Shown here: positions 1-10,147 of the stretch, piece by piece | How positions within the stretch are numbered: the first letter of the stretch is position 1 | Layout: the number at the start of each line of letters is the position of its first letter | From: Megascapheus bottae | Taxonomy: Eukaryota > Chordata > Mammalia > Rodentia > Geomyidae | DNA: 64,000 nucleotides | Assembly: GCA_024803745.1 (NCBI GenBank) | Contig: JANJXV010000100.1 | Coordinates: forward strand, 1,488,001-1,552,000 | Direction: 5' to 3' | Notes under the pieces: generated by a model | Databases searched by the model: none | What the model was told of the DNA's origin: nothing | What the model saw: only the letters and a program-made list of their open reading frames with translations | Translations under genes and position numbers: made by a program

Positions 1-520
1 ATTTCATTACTGAAAGATTTCTCACATTCACTACATGTATGAGGAGTCTCTCCTGTGTACATTTTCGGATGTGTAGTGATGGTCGGTGTTAAGTACAATA
101 TTTTTCATCACACAGTACATTTAGCAGTTTTCCTCCCTCCCTGAAGAATTTCTTGGGCAGGGAGAACAGAATTATGATACTGCAGATCTTTTGGACTGTC
201 ACAATCATGAATAAAATGCTCTGAATATCCGATGGATTTTTTAAGAACAGGAGACATACAAGATCTATATGCAGCATGCATCTCATCAGGCTTAGGAGAC
301 AGAAGCATGTTCTGACACTTAATGAACTCCTCAGTCCTCACCCATAAGTTGTTACCGTTATTACTAATCAGCTCTGGATTATGTGTAGAGCTCAAATTTA
401 AAGTTGTTGCTAATCTCACGTTTTCCTCCACTTCGATACTACTTGCAACTGCTACTTCACAAAGACATTCATGTGGACTTTCCTGGCAGGTCTTGAACAC
501 ATTTTCCATTACCTGGACAT
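1..520 (-). pseudogene. C2H2 zinc-finger exon, partial, with two in-frame stops
   Basis: This is the last exon of the KRAB gene, entered at 520 through the acceptor attttag. The phase-1 join gives D-VQVMENVFKTCQES, and the frame stays open for about 137 codons of spacer. Two consecutive TGA codons (110-108 and 107-105) then follow the residues AKCTV. Beyond them the same frame resumes with a finger linker (TGETP at 56-42) and the first half of a C2H2 finger (CSEC at 35-24), then runs off the window. The finger before the linker lacks its second zinc histidine (tyrosine in its place). One lost base in the CxxC of that degenerate finger could also explain the stops. Either the gene is a pseudogene or it makes a KRAB-plus-spacer protein without fingers. 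The remaining fingers would lie left of position 1. Confidence 0.75.
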
Positions 521-949
521 CTAAAATGAGTCATAGAAAAAAACACACAAACATACTTGAGATACAAATATTCCTTACTGTAAAGGTAATGACTTAACTT
601 TCCCATCCTAAGTGTTAGATATTTTAAAATATAAAAGTGGAAATTGATTTGTGAGAAATATATGCTTTTCTCCCTAACATATTAAGAAAATGATATTTTA
701 AAATGACCAATAATGTTTTTCTGTGTTTTAGTTCTCTTTTTATATCACAGGAAATATTTATTGAAATTACCCAACTATGTATTGCTACAGTTTTAAGCTG
801 AGTACTACCTATAGTATACCTGCAGCTGTTTTTTTCCAAATACTGTTTTGTTTGTACATTGAGGAATAGCTGCCTTTCTTTTATTTTTGAGAAATAATCT
901 AAATATTGTGCTGTTTTGCACCTTTTTAAAACTTTCTTTTCCTTTCTTT
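521..949. other. Intron, no recognised element
   Basis: AT-rich intronic DNA between the finger exon and the first SINE remnant. I see only short open frames without protein signatures and a T-rich tract near 900-960, which is probably the A-tail of the following minus-strand SINE. Confidence 0.5.
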
Positions 950-1115
950 TCTTTTTTTTTTGTAGTTCATAGACCTCGGCCCTGTCCCTGAACACTTCAG
1001 CAGAAGACTATAAACCCTATCCTTGAGCCACAGCCCCACTTCCTTTTTTCTAGAGTTAACTACAGATAAGAGGCTCAGGTCCTGAGTAGCAGGTAGGATT
1101 ACCTTACCCAGTTTC
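950..1115 (-). mobile_element. Geo-type SINE monomer, degraded
   Basis: A minus-strand copy recognised by the T-run, 'cctgtccctgaacacttcagc', 'cttgagccacagcccc' and 'gtagcaggtaggattacc' blocks in the order expected for the Geo monomer. It is diverged and missing internal bases. Confidence 0.6.
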
Positions 1116-1439
1116 AATGCTGTTTGCTTATTAACCATTAAGTGAGGATCACGAATTTTTTCTAGATTCAGCGGCCACAAGTTTGGTTTATATGTGTTTG
1201 CCTTTGATCCAAGCAAGAACGATTCTTGAGAGTAAGGACTTACACCTATATCCCTTCAGTTACAACTTCTCACTAAGTCTCAATTTAGGTATTTGTGGGA
1301 ATTTTGAAATTTGTTTCTTTCCATTTGAAGTCTTATAAAAATTCCTTTTCTAACACTCCTGTCCCTCAGAACCATGGAAGACCAGAAAATCTCCAGCTCA
1401 TTGTCTAGTTAATTTTCTTATGTTGATTGAAACTTTGTT

Positions 1440-1620
1440 GTTTTTTTTTCCTTCCATTCCTGGGTTTGAACTTAGGACCTAACCACTGTCCTTGGGTTTT
1501 CTCAAGACTAGAACCCTACCAATGAAGTCATTACTTCTGGCTTTTTCTATGTATGTGGTAATAAGGAATCAAACCTGTGTCTTTGTGTATGCTAGGCAAG
1601 CACTAGGCTCAATTTCTGGT
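1440..1620 (-). mobile_element. IDL (ID-like, tRNA-derived) SINE
   Basis: A minus-strand ID-like SINE. It starts with a T-run, continues through 'gaacttaggacc' and 'ttttctatgtatgtgg', and ends at the tRNA-like 5' end 'tgctaggcaagcact'. The region between about 1116 and 1440 has no feature I can name. Confidence 0.75.
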
Positions 1621-1754
1621 GGAAAGGTCTGGTTCTGAATATCAGTCTCTTCCTCCCAGCAAAAAGATATTATCCTTATCAGAGAAAAATGCCCTGACTT
1701 ATTCCTTGTTTGCTCAATCATTTATAGTCTTAGTTTTAAAGAAATGAAATATCA

Positions 1755-1755
1755 T

Positions 1756-1801
<46 letters not shown>

Positions 1802-1876
1802 TTCCTTCCTTCCTTTCCTTCCTTCCCTCTTTCTTCCCTCTTCTTTCTTTCTTTCTTTCTTTCTTCCTTTCTTTCT
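1755..1876. repeat. (TTTC)n / (TTCC)n microsatellite
   Basis: About 120 bp of uninterrupted TTTC and TTCC repeats on the plus strand, probably grown from the A-tail of the adjacent minus-strand Geo SINE (1877-2105). Confidence 0.95.
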
Positions 1877-2105
1877 TGTTTTGCAGTCATGGGACTTGAA
1901 TTCTAGTCCTGGCTGTTCTTCCTGAGCTCTTCAGCTCAAGGCTACTGCCCTATGTCTTTAGCCTCAACCCCACTTCTCATTTTCTATTGGTTCATTGGAC
2001 AGAAGAGTCTAAGGTGTTTTTGTGATAGCTCAGTCTTTGAACCTTGATCCTCAGATCTTAGCCTCCTAAGTAGCTAGGATTACAGGCATGAGCCACGGGC
2101 TCATG
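1877..2105 (-). mobile_element. Geo-type SINE monomer
   Basis: Full-length-looking minus-strand Geo monomer: 'cagtcatgggacttgaa', 'ctgagctcttcagctcaagg', 'gtagctaggattacaggc' and 'gagccacggg' occur in order. It sits directly against the TTTC microsatellite. Confidence 0.85.
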
Positions 2106-2199
2106 GCTTTCTCATTTTATTTTCTTTCACAGTGATTTCTACAGAGAAATCTAACATTAATTCTACTGCCACATAGAATTCATTATATCACCCTATGAT

Positions 2200-2385
2200 T
2201 GTTGGTGCCGGGGGTTTGGGCTAGCATGCACAAAGACCTGGTTCAGTTCCTTGGTACTACATACAAAGAAAAAGCCAGAAGTGGGGCTATGACTCAAGAA
2301 GTAGAGAACTAGCCTTGAGAAAATCCAAGGACCATGCTCAGGCCCTGAGACCAAGCATAGGATTGGGAAAAGAAAATGATTCTTG
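2200..2385 (+). mobile_element. IDL SINE
   Basis: Plus-strand ID-like SINE with 'gctagcatgca', 'agacctggttcagttcc', 'gccagaagtgg' and 'aggccctgaga' blocks. Part of its 5' tRNA-like region is missing. Confidence 0.75.
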
Positions 2386-2520
2386 ATTCATTCACAAAGA
2401 ATTCCATAGGTTCCACACAGGATTTAGGGTAACTAAGAATATTATTGCTCAGTACATCACAACATGAACTTACCAATGGGGCTCAGGCTCCAACATCAAT
2501 ATGAAGATGCATTCACTCAC

Positions 2521-2610
2521 CTGTGATATTCTTGTCAGAGGAATTTCCTATCCAGAGTTCTGCACAGTGCTCTAGCTTGTCAATTAATACAGGTTTGGGA
2601 ACACAGGGCC
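2521..2610 (-). CDS. KRAB-B-like exon of the same zinc-finger gene
   Basis: This 90-bp exon lies between an acceptor (tttacag at 2617-2611) and a donor (GTGAGTG at 2520-2514). It takes the leftover base from the KRAB-A exon and reads G-PCVPKPVLIDKLEHCAEL-W, which aligns with the B/b-box pattern GxCVxKPxLIxKLEQ...W. It ends NSSDKNIT with one base over, again phase 1, which fits the finger exon starting at 520. There are no internal stops. The B box normally strengthens KRAB repression. Length, phase and motif all agree, so the exon is real in structure even if the gene as a whole is broken. Confidence 0.85.
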
Positions 2611-2774
2611 CTGTAAATTAGAAACAGTAGAGAATTATTGCTTATGCTGTGTCATCATTGCTTTAAGTTCGCAGACATCCTACTCACAAGTTATCTATTA
2701 AATTTTTTCTCATTTCTCACTGGCTCCATGGTTGACTTTTCCCCAGCTCTGGATTCATTTTGTATGGCATAAAC

Positions 2775-2895
2775 TTAGCTGTCTTGCTCAAGGCTAGAAA
2801 AATACCAGTTTGAGTCCCAGCTCCACTTACATGCATAGGTCTTCATGCATGCTAGGCAAGCACTCAACCACAAAGTCAAACTCTTGACACTCCAC
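2775..2895 (-). mobile_element. IDL SINE fragment
   Basis: Minus-strand partial ID-like SINE: 'cttgctcaaggctag', then 'gtcttcatgcatgctagg' and 'caagcactcaaccac'. It lies in the intron between the two KRAB exons; the rest of 2896-3371 shows nothing I recognise. Confidence 0.6.
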
Positions 2896-3285
2896 TAACA
2901 TTTTTGAGGGGTTACTTTGAGTTATAGAGTTTCATGGCAATTTTTATGGCATTGCTGGCTTCAACTTAGAATTCTTAGATTTCTTCCTCCTGAATATTTT
3001 AAGATTACATGCTTGAAACATTGCACCTAGTGCCAGGTTTCCATTATAAACTCACTGTTTAGTGATTTGTAGATCCTATTTCCAATAATGATATATATTC
3101 TATTCTGGATTGTTTATCCACTTACAATTAGGTGTAAATTTGGAATGTCGTCTCCATTAGAGGAAACATAATTTAGAACTGTTGTCAAAGTATCCTGAAG
3201 GTATCCTGAAGAATGAGTACAAAATTACCTTAGGTTTTCTTTAGAAAGTAATGATACTTCTCAGGGGCCTGGAATCTTTCATTTA

Positions 3286-3525
<240 letters not shown>

Positions 3526-3625
3526 TTAACACCGAGTTATAAACACACCATGTCTGGAATTTTATTCTTTTTTTGTTGGAATTTTATTCCTTTACTTAAA
3601 TGTTTAGACTTACATGAAATATTGA

Positions 3626-3890
3626 CCTGAAAAGCTTAGGGATGGTGCCTAGGCCCAGAGTTCAAGTCCCAAGACCCACAAAAAAATAAAAAGGCAAGCC
3701 AGGTGTTGGTGGCTCACGCCTGTCATCCTAGCTACTCAGGAGACTGAGATCTGAGGACCATGGTTCAAAGCCAGCCTGGCACAAAATTCCATGAGACTCC
3801 TTTCCAATTACCCACCATAAAATGTTTAATGGCTTGTGGCATATCATGGTAGAGCAATTGTGGTATCGACAAAAATAAGTCGGGGGAGTA
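3626..3890 (+). mobile_element. Geo SINE tail followed by a second Geo monomer
   Basis: Plus strand. A Geo 3' tail (to about 3690, ending in an A-rich run) is followed by a new Geo monomer beginning 'gccaggtgttggtggctcac' and containing 'ctagctactcaggag' and 'caaagccagcctgg'. Confidence 0.8.
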
Positions 3891-4061
3891 GATTTAGGTT
3901 ATAAATGGAATTATTCCATTGAAAAAGAACTACATTATATGATGACATATGCTGGTACTGTGAGAATATTGCAAAATCTTAGGGTATCAAGTAATAATAC
4001 TGTGAAGTACACCCAGAATGTTAATATTCTATGTCTGGCATAATAATCACTTGGGGAAGAA

Positions 4062-4320
4062 ACTTTTTTTTCTTTTTTTTGGCTGGGGGATTTGTAAGCC
4101 TTGAACTCTGGGCCTGGGCACTGTTCCTGAGCTCTTCAACTCAAGGCTATCACCCTACCTATGAAGCCACAGTGCCATTTCCCATATTCTAGTGGTTAAC
4201 TGTAGATGAGAGTCTCATAGACTTTCTAATGCCCAGGCTGGCTTTGAACCAAATCTTTAGATATCAGCCTGATATCTGAGTAGCTAGGATTACAGGTAGA
4301 AGTCACTGCACCTGGCAAGA
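4062..4320 (-). mobile_element. Geo-type SINE monomer
   Basis: Minus-strand Geo monomer from a T-rich start through 'gaactctgggcctgggcac', 'ctgagctcttcaactcaagg' and 'gtagctaggattacagg'. A short internal duplication repeats 'gatatcagcctgatatc' near 4260. Confidence 0.85.
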
Positions 4321-4429
4321 AATTTATTTCTTGCTGTTTTATACTACAAATTTACTGTAGGTTTTACTTTTTCAAAAAGACTTAGGATGACCTTTGTTCT
4401 GTATATAATGGGAAGAGGGGTAGGGAGCC

Positions 4430-4545
4430 GTGAGCAGAAGAACTGAGGGGCAATACTCAGGGTAGGACAATAGCCTTAAACTAAAGAGCTCACGGCCGAA
4501 GGTCCAAGCCCCATGACTTTCCCCACACCCCACAAAAAAGGGAAA
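4430..4545 (+). mobile_element. Geo SINE 3' tail, crossed by the duplication start
   Basis: Plus-strand Geo 3' tail ('ctaaagagctcacggcc' then 'gtccaagccccatgac' and an A-rich end). The large tandem duplication begins inside it, at the 9-bp string ctcacggcc (4489-4497). Confidence 0.65.
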
Positions 4546-4705
4546 AAATTGGAGATTGGAGAGGATTTTCTAAAAAGAATATATAGAAATAGTAGTTCAA
4601 ATGTAGAAAGAAGTTCAATATTAACAGTCATGAGAAAAATTAAAATTACAATGAAATCATTACTTTAAATATGTTAATATAAATATAGTTTTAAACAAAA
4701 AGATC

Positions 4706-4745
4706 CACATACACACACACAAACACACACACACACACACGCATA
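4706..4745. repeat. (CA)n microsatellite
   Basis: Short CA tract with an interrupting AAAC; the paralogous tract is at 51888-51927. The flanking DNA at 4546-5399 is AT-rich with no gene that I can see. Confidence 0.9.
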
Positions 4746-5399
4746 CAAAAAAACAACTTTCAAAGTCTAACTATTACTGGGACGGTAGTGAGAAGAAGTG
4801 GAACTTTGGAATAGTTCTGCAAGGAATATAAAACAATCAAAAATTGCGTGGAGAGTGCTAAAAAAGTACTAAATATAGAATTACATAGAAATATGGTCCA
4901 ACACTTCTATTTCTAGATTTGTACCTAACGGAAGAGAAAGCAGAGACTAGAACAAATATGTGGAGAATCCATTCACAACTATTAATAATAATCAAAAGAT
5001 AGAAATATGCAAAACAATGCATTGAAAAGGAAGTACATTTTACTATATATTACAGATGAATCTTGATTACAGTAAACTAAAAATACAGCAGTCATAAAGG
5101 AAGAGCTAGGGTATGTTTTCCCTTCCAGAGCTTCCAAGGATCAACAAACCCTTAGAGCCAAAAAGCACGATGGTTCCAGAGAATGGAGAAGAGAGGAACA
5201 GGAGCTGAATGGTTAATGATTATACATGGAAGATGAAAATTCCTCTAGAAGGGTAGAATGAAGAGAGAACTGTACCCTAAACAATGGTTATGTAGCCACA
5301 CAGGATGGGACACACCTATACTCCCTGATCTTGGGAAACTCAAGAAGGATTTCTAGCCATCCTAGATGCATGGAAAGATCTATCATAAAAACTAATGTG

Positions 5400-5840
5400 G
5401 AGGGGCTGGGAGGTTGGCATAGTTGTAGAGTGCTTGTATGAAGACGAAGGTTCAATTCCGCAGTATCACATACACAGAAAAAACCAGAAGCAGTGCTTTG
5501 GCTCAAGTAGAAGATCACTAGGCTTGAGGAAAGCTGAAGGACAGTGCTCAGACCGAGTTCCAGCAAAAGGGCTTGTTTAAAAAAAAAAACAGAAAGCTGA
5601 GCACGATGGGGTGGAGGCTCACTTCTATAATCCTAGCTACTCAGGAGGCTGAGATCTGAGGATCAAGGTTTAAAGCCATCCTGGCACAAAAAGACCTGAG
5701 ACTCTTATCTCCAATTTACCTTTAGAAAATGGGAAGTGGGGCTTGGCTCCAGGGTAAGGTGGTAGCCTGGAACTGAAGAGCTCAGGGAACTGAAGAGTTC
5801 AAGATCTATGACCCAAGAAAAAAAACAACAACAACAAAAA
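5400..5840 (+). mobile_element. IDL-Geo composite SINE
   Basis: Plus strand. An ID-like monomer (ggggctgggaggttgg to about 5578), a short A-run, then a Geo monomer (gctgagcacgatggggtgg to an A-rich tail). This is the two-monomer IDL-Geo arrangement. The Geo 3' part here has a copy-specific change against its paralogue at 52583. DNA from 5841 to 6261 is AT-rich and carries nothing I recognise. Confidence 0.85.
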
Positions 5841-6261
5841 ATAATATGAAAAAATTTGGATTCTGTGAATTTTATCAAGCATAAAAATGTCTTTTTTGCT
5901 GTTGAAATAACAAATTGTTTGGAAACATTTTAAAAGTTTTTACCTAGAAATGTACACTACAAATGGAATTAATAACAAACACAAAATATGCAAAAGATAC
6001 AAATTATCACAATATGGGTATCCTGCTTCTGTATCTTTTCACTGACTCCTGTTCAAATGAGTCACATATTCTGAATCATTTCTCCCAGTCGATATATGCC
6101 ACACATGTTAGCTTGTACTGAACTTCTTGGGAAATCAAAAGCAAATGTGTGTTAGATTTTGTCAACAGTGATATTTCAAATATAAATTCCTACTCATTAC
6201 ATTATTTAATATCAATGCCGGAATCTAACTTACACTGGCAGAATCTTCAATCTTTTGAGAA

Positions 6262-6619
6262 TCTTCAAAAGGGTGTGTAAATATTTAGGATAGTTATGTC
6301 TTCCTGGAGGAAAGATCCCTTTAGTAGTATGTAGTAACCTTCTTTGTCTTTTCTTACTAATTTTAGTTTGAAGTCCATTGTATCTGATATGAGGATGGCA
6401 ACTCGAGCCTGTTTATGGGGGCAGTTAGCTTGATAGAGTTTATTCCAACCTCTCACTTTCAAAAGATGATTGTTTTGGGGTAAGATATGTCTCTTGAAGA
6501 CAGCAGAACGATGGCTCTTGCTTTTTGATCCAACTAGACAGCCTATCCCGTTTAATTGGAGAGTTAAGTCCATTGATATTGAGAGTTAGGATTGAGAGAT
6601 ATTTATTAGTTCCTACCAT
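6262..6619 (-). pseudogene. LINE-1 ORF2 N-terminal fragment, copy 0
   Basis: ORF2 starts at 6619 with MVGTNKYLSILTLNING, the normal endonuclease opening, 48 bp after the ORF1 stop. After LQETHLT the frame slips by one base and continues as LLKVRGWNKLYQANCPHKQA until the element is cut at 6262. The slip is present in every array copy. Confidence 0.85.
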
Positions 6620-6667
6620 TTTTAAAAGCTTTTAGTAGGGCCTGTTTCTTGACAGTTCTTGTGGTCC

Positions 6668-7850
6668 TTAGATGGTATGCTGTTTAGGTGCCATTTCTTT
6701 CCCTATGTTGCATTTATTTTGGTTTTCTATGTGTAGAGCATCTTTGAGAATTCTCTGTAGTGTTGGTTTTGTTTTGACATATTGTTGCAGCTTTTCCCTG
6801 GAATGGAATGTTTTTATTGTTCCCTCAGTTATGAATGAGAGCTTAGCTGGGTACAGTATTCTTGGTTGGTAGTTATTTGATTTAAGGGCATGACATATAT
6901 GCTTCCAGTCACTTCGTGCTTGCATGGTCTCTGCTGAGAAATCTGGGGTTATTCTGATTGGTTTGCCTTTGTAGGTTACTGATCCCTTTTCCCTGGCTGC
7001 CTTTAGGATCTTTTCTTTCATTTCTATTGATCCAGTTCGGATCACAGTGTGGCGGTGGGATGTTCTTTTCTGGTCAGTTCTGTTTGGGGTCCTAAAAGCT
7101 TCTGGTATCTGGATGGGCCTGCCCTTCTGGATATTTGGGAAATTCTCTGAGATGATTCCCTGAGGTATATTTCCAGTACCATTGACCTCTATCTCCACGC
7201 TCTCCTCAATACCAACTAGCCTTAAATTAGGCTTCCTATTTGTATCTTGGACCTCCTGAAGCGCTCACTCATATTTCCTAGATTTGGATTGAATCATTTT
7301 CTGTTCTTTATAATAACTAAATTATATTCAGCCCCGGAAATTCTCTCCTCTGCATTGTCTAACCTGCTATCAAAGCCATCTACTTTATTTTTCATCTCCC
7401 TTGCTTCTAATTGCTCATTTTTGATGCCTTGCATCTCTTGTTTTAGATCATGTATGGATTTCTTTATCTCCTGATTTCCTTTTGAGTGGTTAGCTCAGTA
7501 GCTTTATTTTCTTTGGACATTTGCTGGAGTGTGGTCACGTTTTTATTTGTGGATTCTATGAATTCATCCATCATTCTTTGAAAAACCTTTATTATGGCCT
7601 CCTTTATGGCTTCTTCTTTTTCACTTATCACCTTGTTTATGGTTTCCTCTTGTTCAGCTATGGCTTCCTTCATTATCTCTTTCTTTATATTTTCACATTT
7701 TCCATTAATGTTGTTCATCAATTGCATTTGTGTAGCACTTGGAAGACTCTCCTCTAGGTTTGCCAGTGACTGTTCCATTGTCTGTTTACATTGGGTGCGG
7801 GATGTTGTTTCTTGATTTGACATTTTTCTTGAGTTTCTTGTTCTGCCCAT
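6668..7850 (-). pseudogene. LINE-1 ORF1 remnant, copy 0
   Basis: ORF1 encodes the RNA-binding chaperone of the LINE-1 particle. The N-terminal part (7850-7464, starting MGRTRNSRKMSNQETTS, with a glutamate/lysine-rich coiled-coil stretch) is closed by a one-base deletion near 7471, where 'tctcctgattt' replaces 'tctccttgattt'. The C-terminal RNA-binding part (to 6668) is open from MEIEVNGTGN to the end MAPKQHTI. A TGA in the linker (GAGTGAGCG) is shared with copies 1-3; copy 0 keeps the CAA that became TAA in copies 1-3. Confidence 0.85.
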
Positions 7851-8540
7851 TTGAAAATGGCAGCAAGATTACTACTAAATACGATTATAGTTTTTCAGAT
7901 ATAACCAACCTAGACCTCTGTAGCTGGCAGACACTAGATGTTCACAAGTTTTGATTGGTATTATCACTCTTTCTTTTTGTGCACTTACAGACCAGTCTAA
8001 TACAACCACTGATAAGCTATTTATACCCAAAACAATAAGCCTCTCAATCCAATCTCGATTGTCTTTAAGTCCCTCTGAGCCTAGAGAATAATTAACCACC
8101 TACATACAAAATATTGCTCAACAGCCATCATGTGTAGATCCATGTGTAGAGCCATCATGTAGTATAAGGGTTGTAAGATGAGCAGAGGTCCAGAGATAGA
8201 AAAAAAGAATGACAGAGGTCAGGGGAATTAGAAGAGGATTAATGTAGGAGTGTAAGAATATTGTAGTCATGAAGAAAAGGTATAGCATAAGGATAACTGA
8301 CCTAAGTTGGTAAGTAGGTGGCATATTTGTGTACAAAGTTTGGAAAGTATTAGAATAACACTTGATGTGTTGCTGCACGACTAGGTCTTAGCCCAGCTAG
8401 TGGCCTCACAGTGGACCATGGGATGGATCTGTTTTTCTTGTCTACGTTGAGGGTAAGGCGTATTTCACAAGATGCAGAAACGAAGATTTCAGAAGCAAAT
8501 GCTGTGAGTGAATTAGCTCGTAAAAAGCATGTTTATTTTC
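7851..8540 (-). other. Unit A: probable LINE-1 5'UTR plus flank
   Basis: DNA immediately upstream of ORF1, present in all five units (next copies 15287, 22714, 30151 and 37588 onward). It should contain the LINE-1 5'UTR promoter, but I cannot see where the element ends and older flank begins. Short open frames here have no protein signature. Confidence 0.5.
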
Positions 8541-8740
8541 TTTTATCTTTCTGCCAGTCTTGGGGCTTGAATTCAGGGCCTGAGGACTGTCCTCGGGTTT
8601 TCTCAAGTCTAGCCCTCTGCCACTAGAGCTACAGTGCCACATCTAGATTTTCTATCTATGTGATACTGAGCAATCAAACCCAGATCTTCATGGATGCTAG
8701 GCAAACACTCTACCACTATGCCAAACTCTCAACCCTGGCA
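8541..8740 (-). mobile_element. IDL SINE in the array flank, unit A
   Basis: Minus-strand ID-like SINE ('gccagtcttggggcttgaa' ... 'gatgctaggcaaacactc'). Orthologous copies lie at about 15977-16176, 23404-23603, 30841-31040 and 38277-38475. It forms an inverted pair with the plus-strand SINE 230 bp to the right. Confidence 0.85.
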
Positions 8741-8945
8741 TAGTCACTATAAAGTCATCATCATCATATCAAAATATCCTTTCTCCTACAAAGAATGAAC
8801 ACTTATCTATGTGTGTAATGCTTTTTTTTAAATTTCACTAATTCTTCTGTGTTTTTCCCTCTTGCATTATTTACACATGACAGCAAAGCTAATCATCAGG
8901 AAAAAATTGAGTAGGATAGAGAAACCTAATAATATCCTAGTAGAT

Positions 8946-8953
8946 TGACGTCA
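8946..8953. promoter_or_regulatory. Perfect CRE palindrome TGACGTCA, one per unit
   Basis: A consensus CREB/ATF site. It recurs unchanged at 16382-16389, 23809-23816, 31246-31253 and 38682-38689. Function is unproven; the CpG is intact in all five units, but the units are young. Confidence 0.35.
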
Positions 8954-8967
8954 AAAATATGTGCAAG

Positions 8968-9170
8968 ATGCCCTGTGTGTTTGACCTAGTGGTAGAGTCC
9001 TTGGCTACCACGCAAAAAGACTCAGGTTTGATTCCTCATTACCACATACATAGAAAACACTGCAAGTGGTGCTGTGGCTCGGTGGGACAGCTAAAGTCTA
9101 AAGAAAGCTCAAGAACAATGTTCACACTCTGAGGTCAAGTCCCCAGACTAGCAAAAACAAAAAAAATCGA
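8968..9170 (+). mobile_element. IDL SINE in the array flank, unit A
   Basis: Plus-strand ID-like SINE ('gacctagtggtagagtcc', 'ggtttgattcctcattacc', 'caagtggtgctgtggctc') ending in an A-rich tail. Copies are at about 16404-16607, 23831-24032, 31268-31468 and 38704-38905. The tail gained one A in the second unit. Confidence 0.85.
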
Positions 9171-9790
9171 CAAGGGGCAAAATGCAGGCAGAGAAGGCAC
9201 TGTGAAACAAATGTTTTGTAAAGGATGAGGGCAATATTGACCCTTAAGTTTGGATCTTACCGAAGAAAGGCTCCTTGAGCCTGAGACCAGACTGGTAGTT
9301 GGGCCGAGTGGAAGACATTGGGATTGGACAAATAAGGTGTGCTGTTTACTACATCCACATGTATATTGTGAGGTTGGAGGAGAGATTCAGCCTCCAGTAT
9401 GTCTTTGGTGAGGTCTTCTGTGAGCAAGGATCTTTGGTCATTGGGCCCTGAAAGGTGACCCTGCCTCCCTCACAATGGAACAGAATATGGAACCCTGGTA
9501 ACCAAGCCACTGTAACTAACAACCAACTCAAGCCAGCTCACTTGGCCTGTGGCTCAGGAGGAAGAAAGATGTTGCTGTGCTGTTGCCAAAGGTCAGGAAA
9601 CTCGAGTCTCAGGTATGGAAGTTGTGGATGTCTTACTCGAAGATGTACATGCTAGATCATTGCCAAGCCACAAATCCAGTATAACAGGCCTTTCTCTAAG
9701 AAGAAGGCCAGGGAAATCCAGGGCAACCAGATGAGGTATATTTCTAACAAGAAATGTATTTGACCCCATCATCCTCCCCACACACTACAA
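9171..9790. other. Unit A: unassigned 620-bp flank, repeated in each unit
   Basis: Comparatively GC-balanced DNA between the plus SINE and the next LINE-1 3' end, present five times (9171, 16608, 24033, 31469 and 38906 onward). A 60-codon minus-strand frame at 9349-9531 has the same translation in all five units, but it has no recognisable domain and the units are only slightly diverged. It may be an old retrocopy or simply unique flank. Confidence 0.4.
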
Positions 9791-10147
9791 CTTTCTTTTT
9801 TTAAAAATTTTTTTATTGTAATTAGTAAAAGGGTTACATGATATTTGCCAGGTAGAAGGTGCATTAATTCACATACATTGATACCCTTTCACATGTCTTG
9901 GTACCCATTTCCCTCCAACCCCACACCCCCCACCCGCCTTGGTATTCCCCCCTTCCCTATCAAATTTCAAATATGCAAATACAAACAAATTCAATATATC
10001 AGATAACAAATTGAGATACTATACCAATATGGGATAACCAAGGGACAGCAAAGGAGATGAGAGACAACATAGTACATTAAGGACAACAATCATTCATTAT
10101 GTGGCTTTTGTTTCAATATCCTGGAGGTCCTTTCAGTTAGCTTCACA

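Larger units (their letters stand above)
6262..7850 (-). mobile_element. LINE-1 copy 0: 5' half only (endonuclease start, ORF1)
   Basis: Only the 5' part of the element survives, from the ORF1 start at 7850 to the middle of the ORF2 endonuclease. At 6262 the endonuclease breaks off into AT-rich non-LINE DNA. The same break occurs at 53470 in copy II of the segmental duplication, so the truncation predates that duplication. Confidence 0.9.

Noticed and set aside
9349..9531. 60-codon minus-strand frame with the same translation in all five units
   Set aside because: The units are only slightly diverged, there is no domain or clear initiation context, and overlapping plus-strand frames are almost as well kept.
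9349..9790. CRISPR-like or other short-spaced direct repeats
   Set aside because: Repetition is at the 7.43-kb scale only; no short regular repeat-spacer pattern is present.
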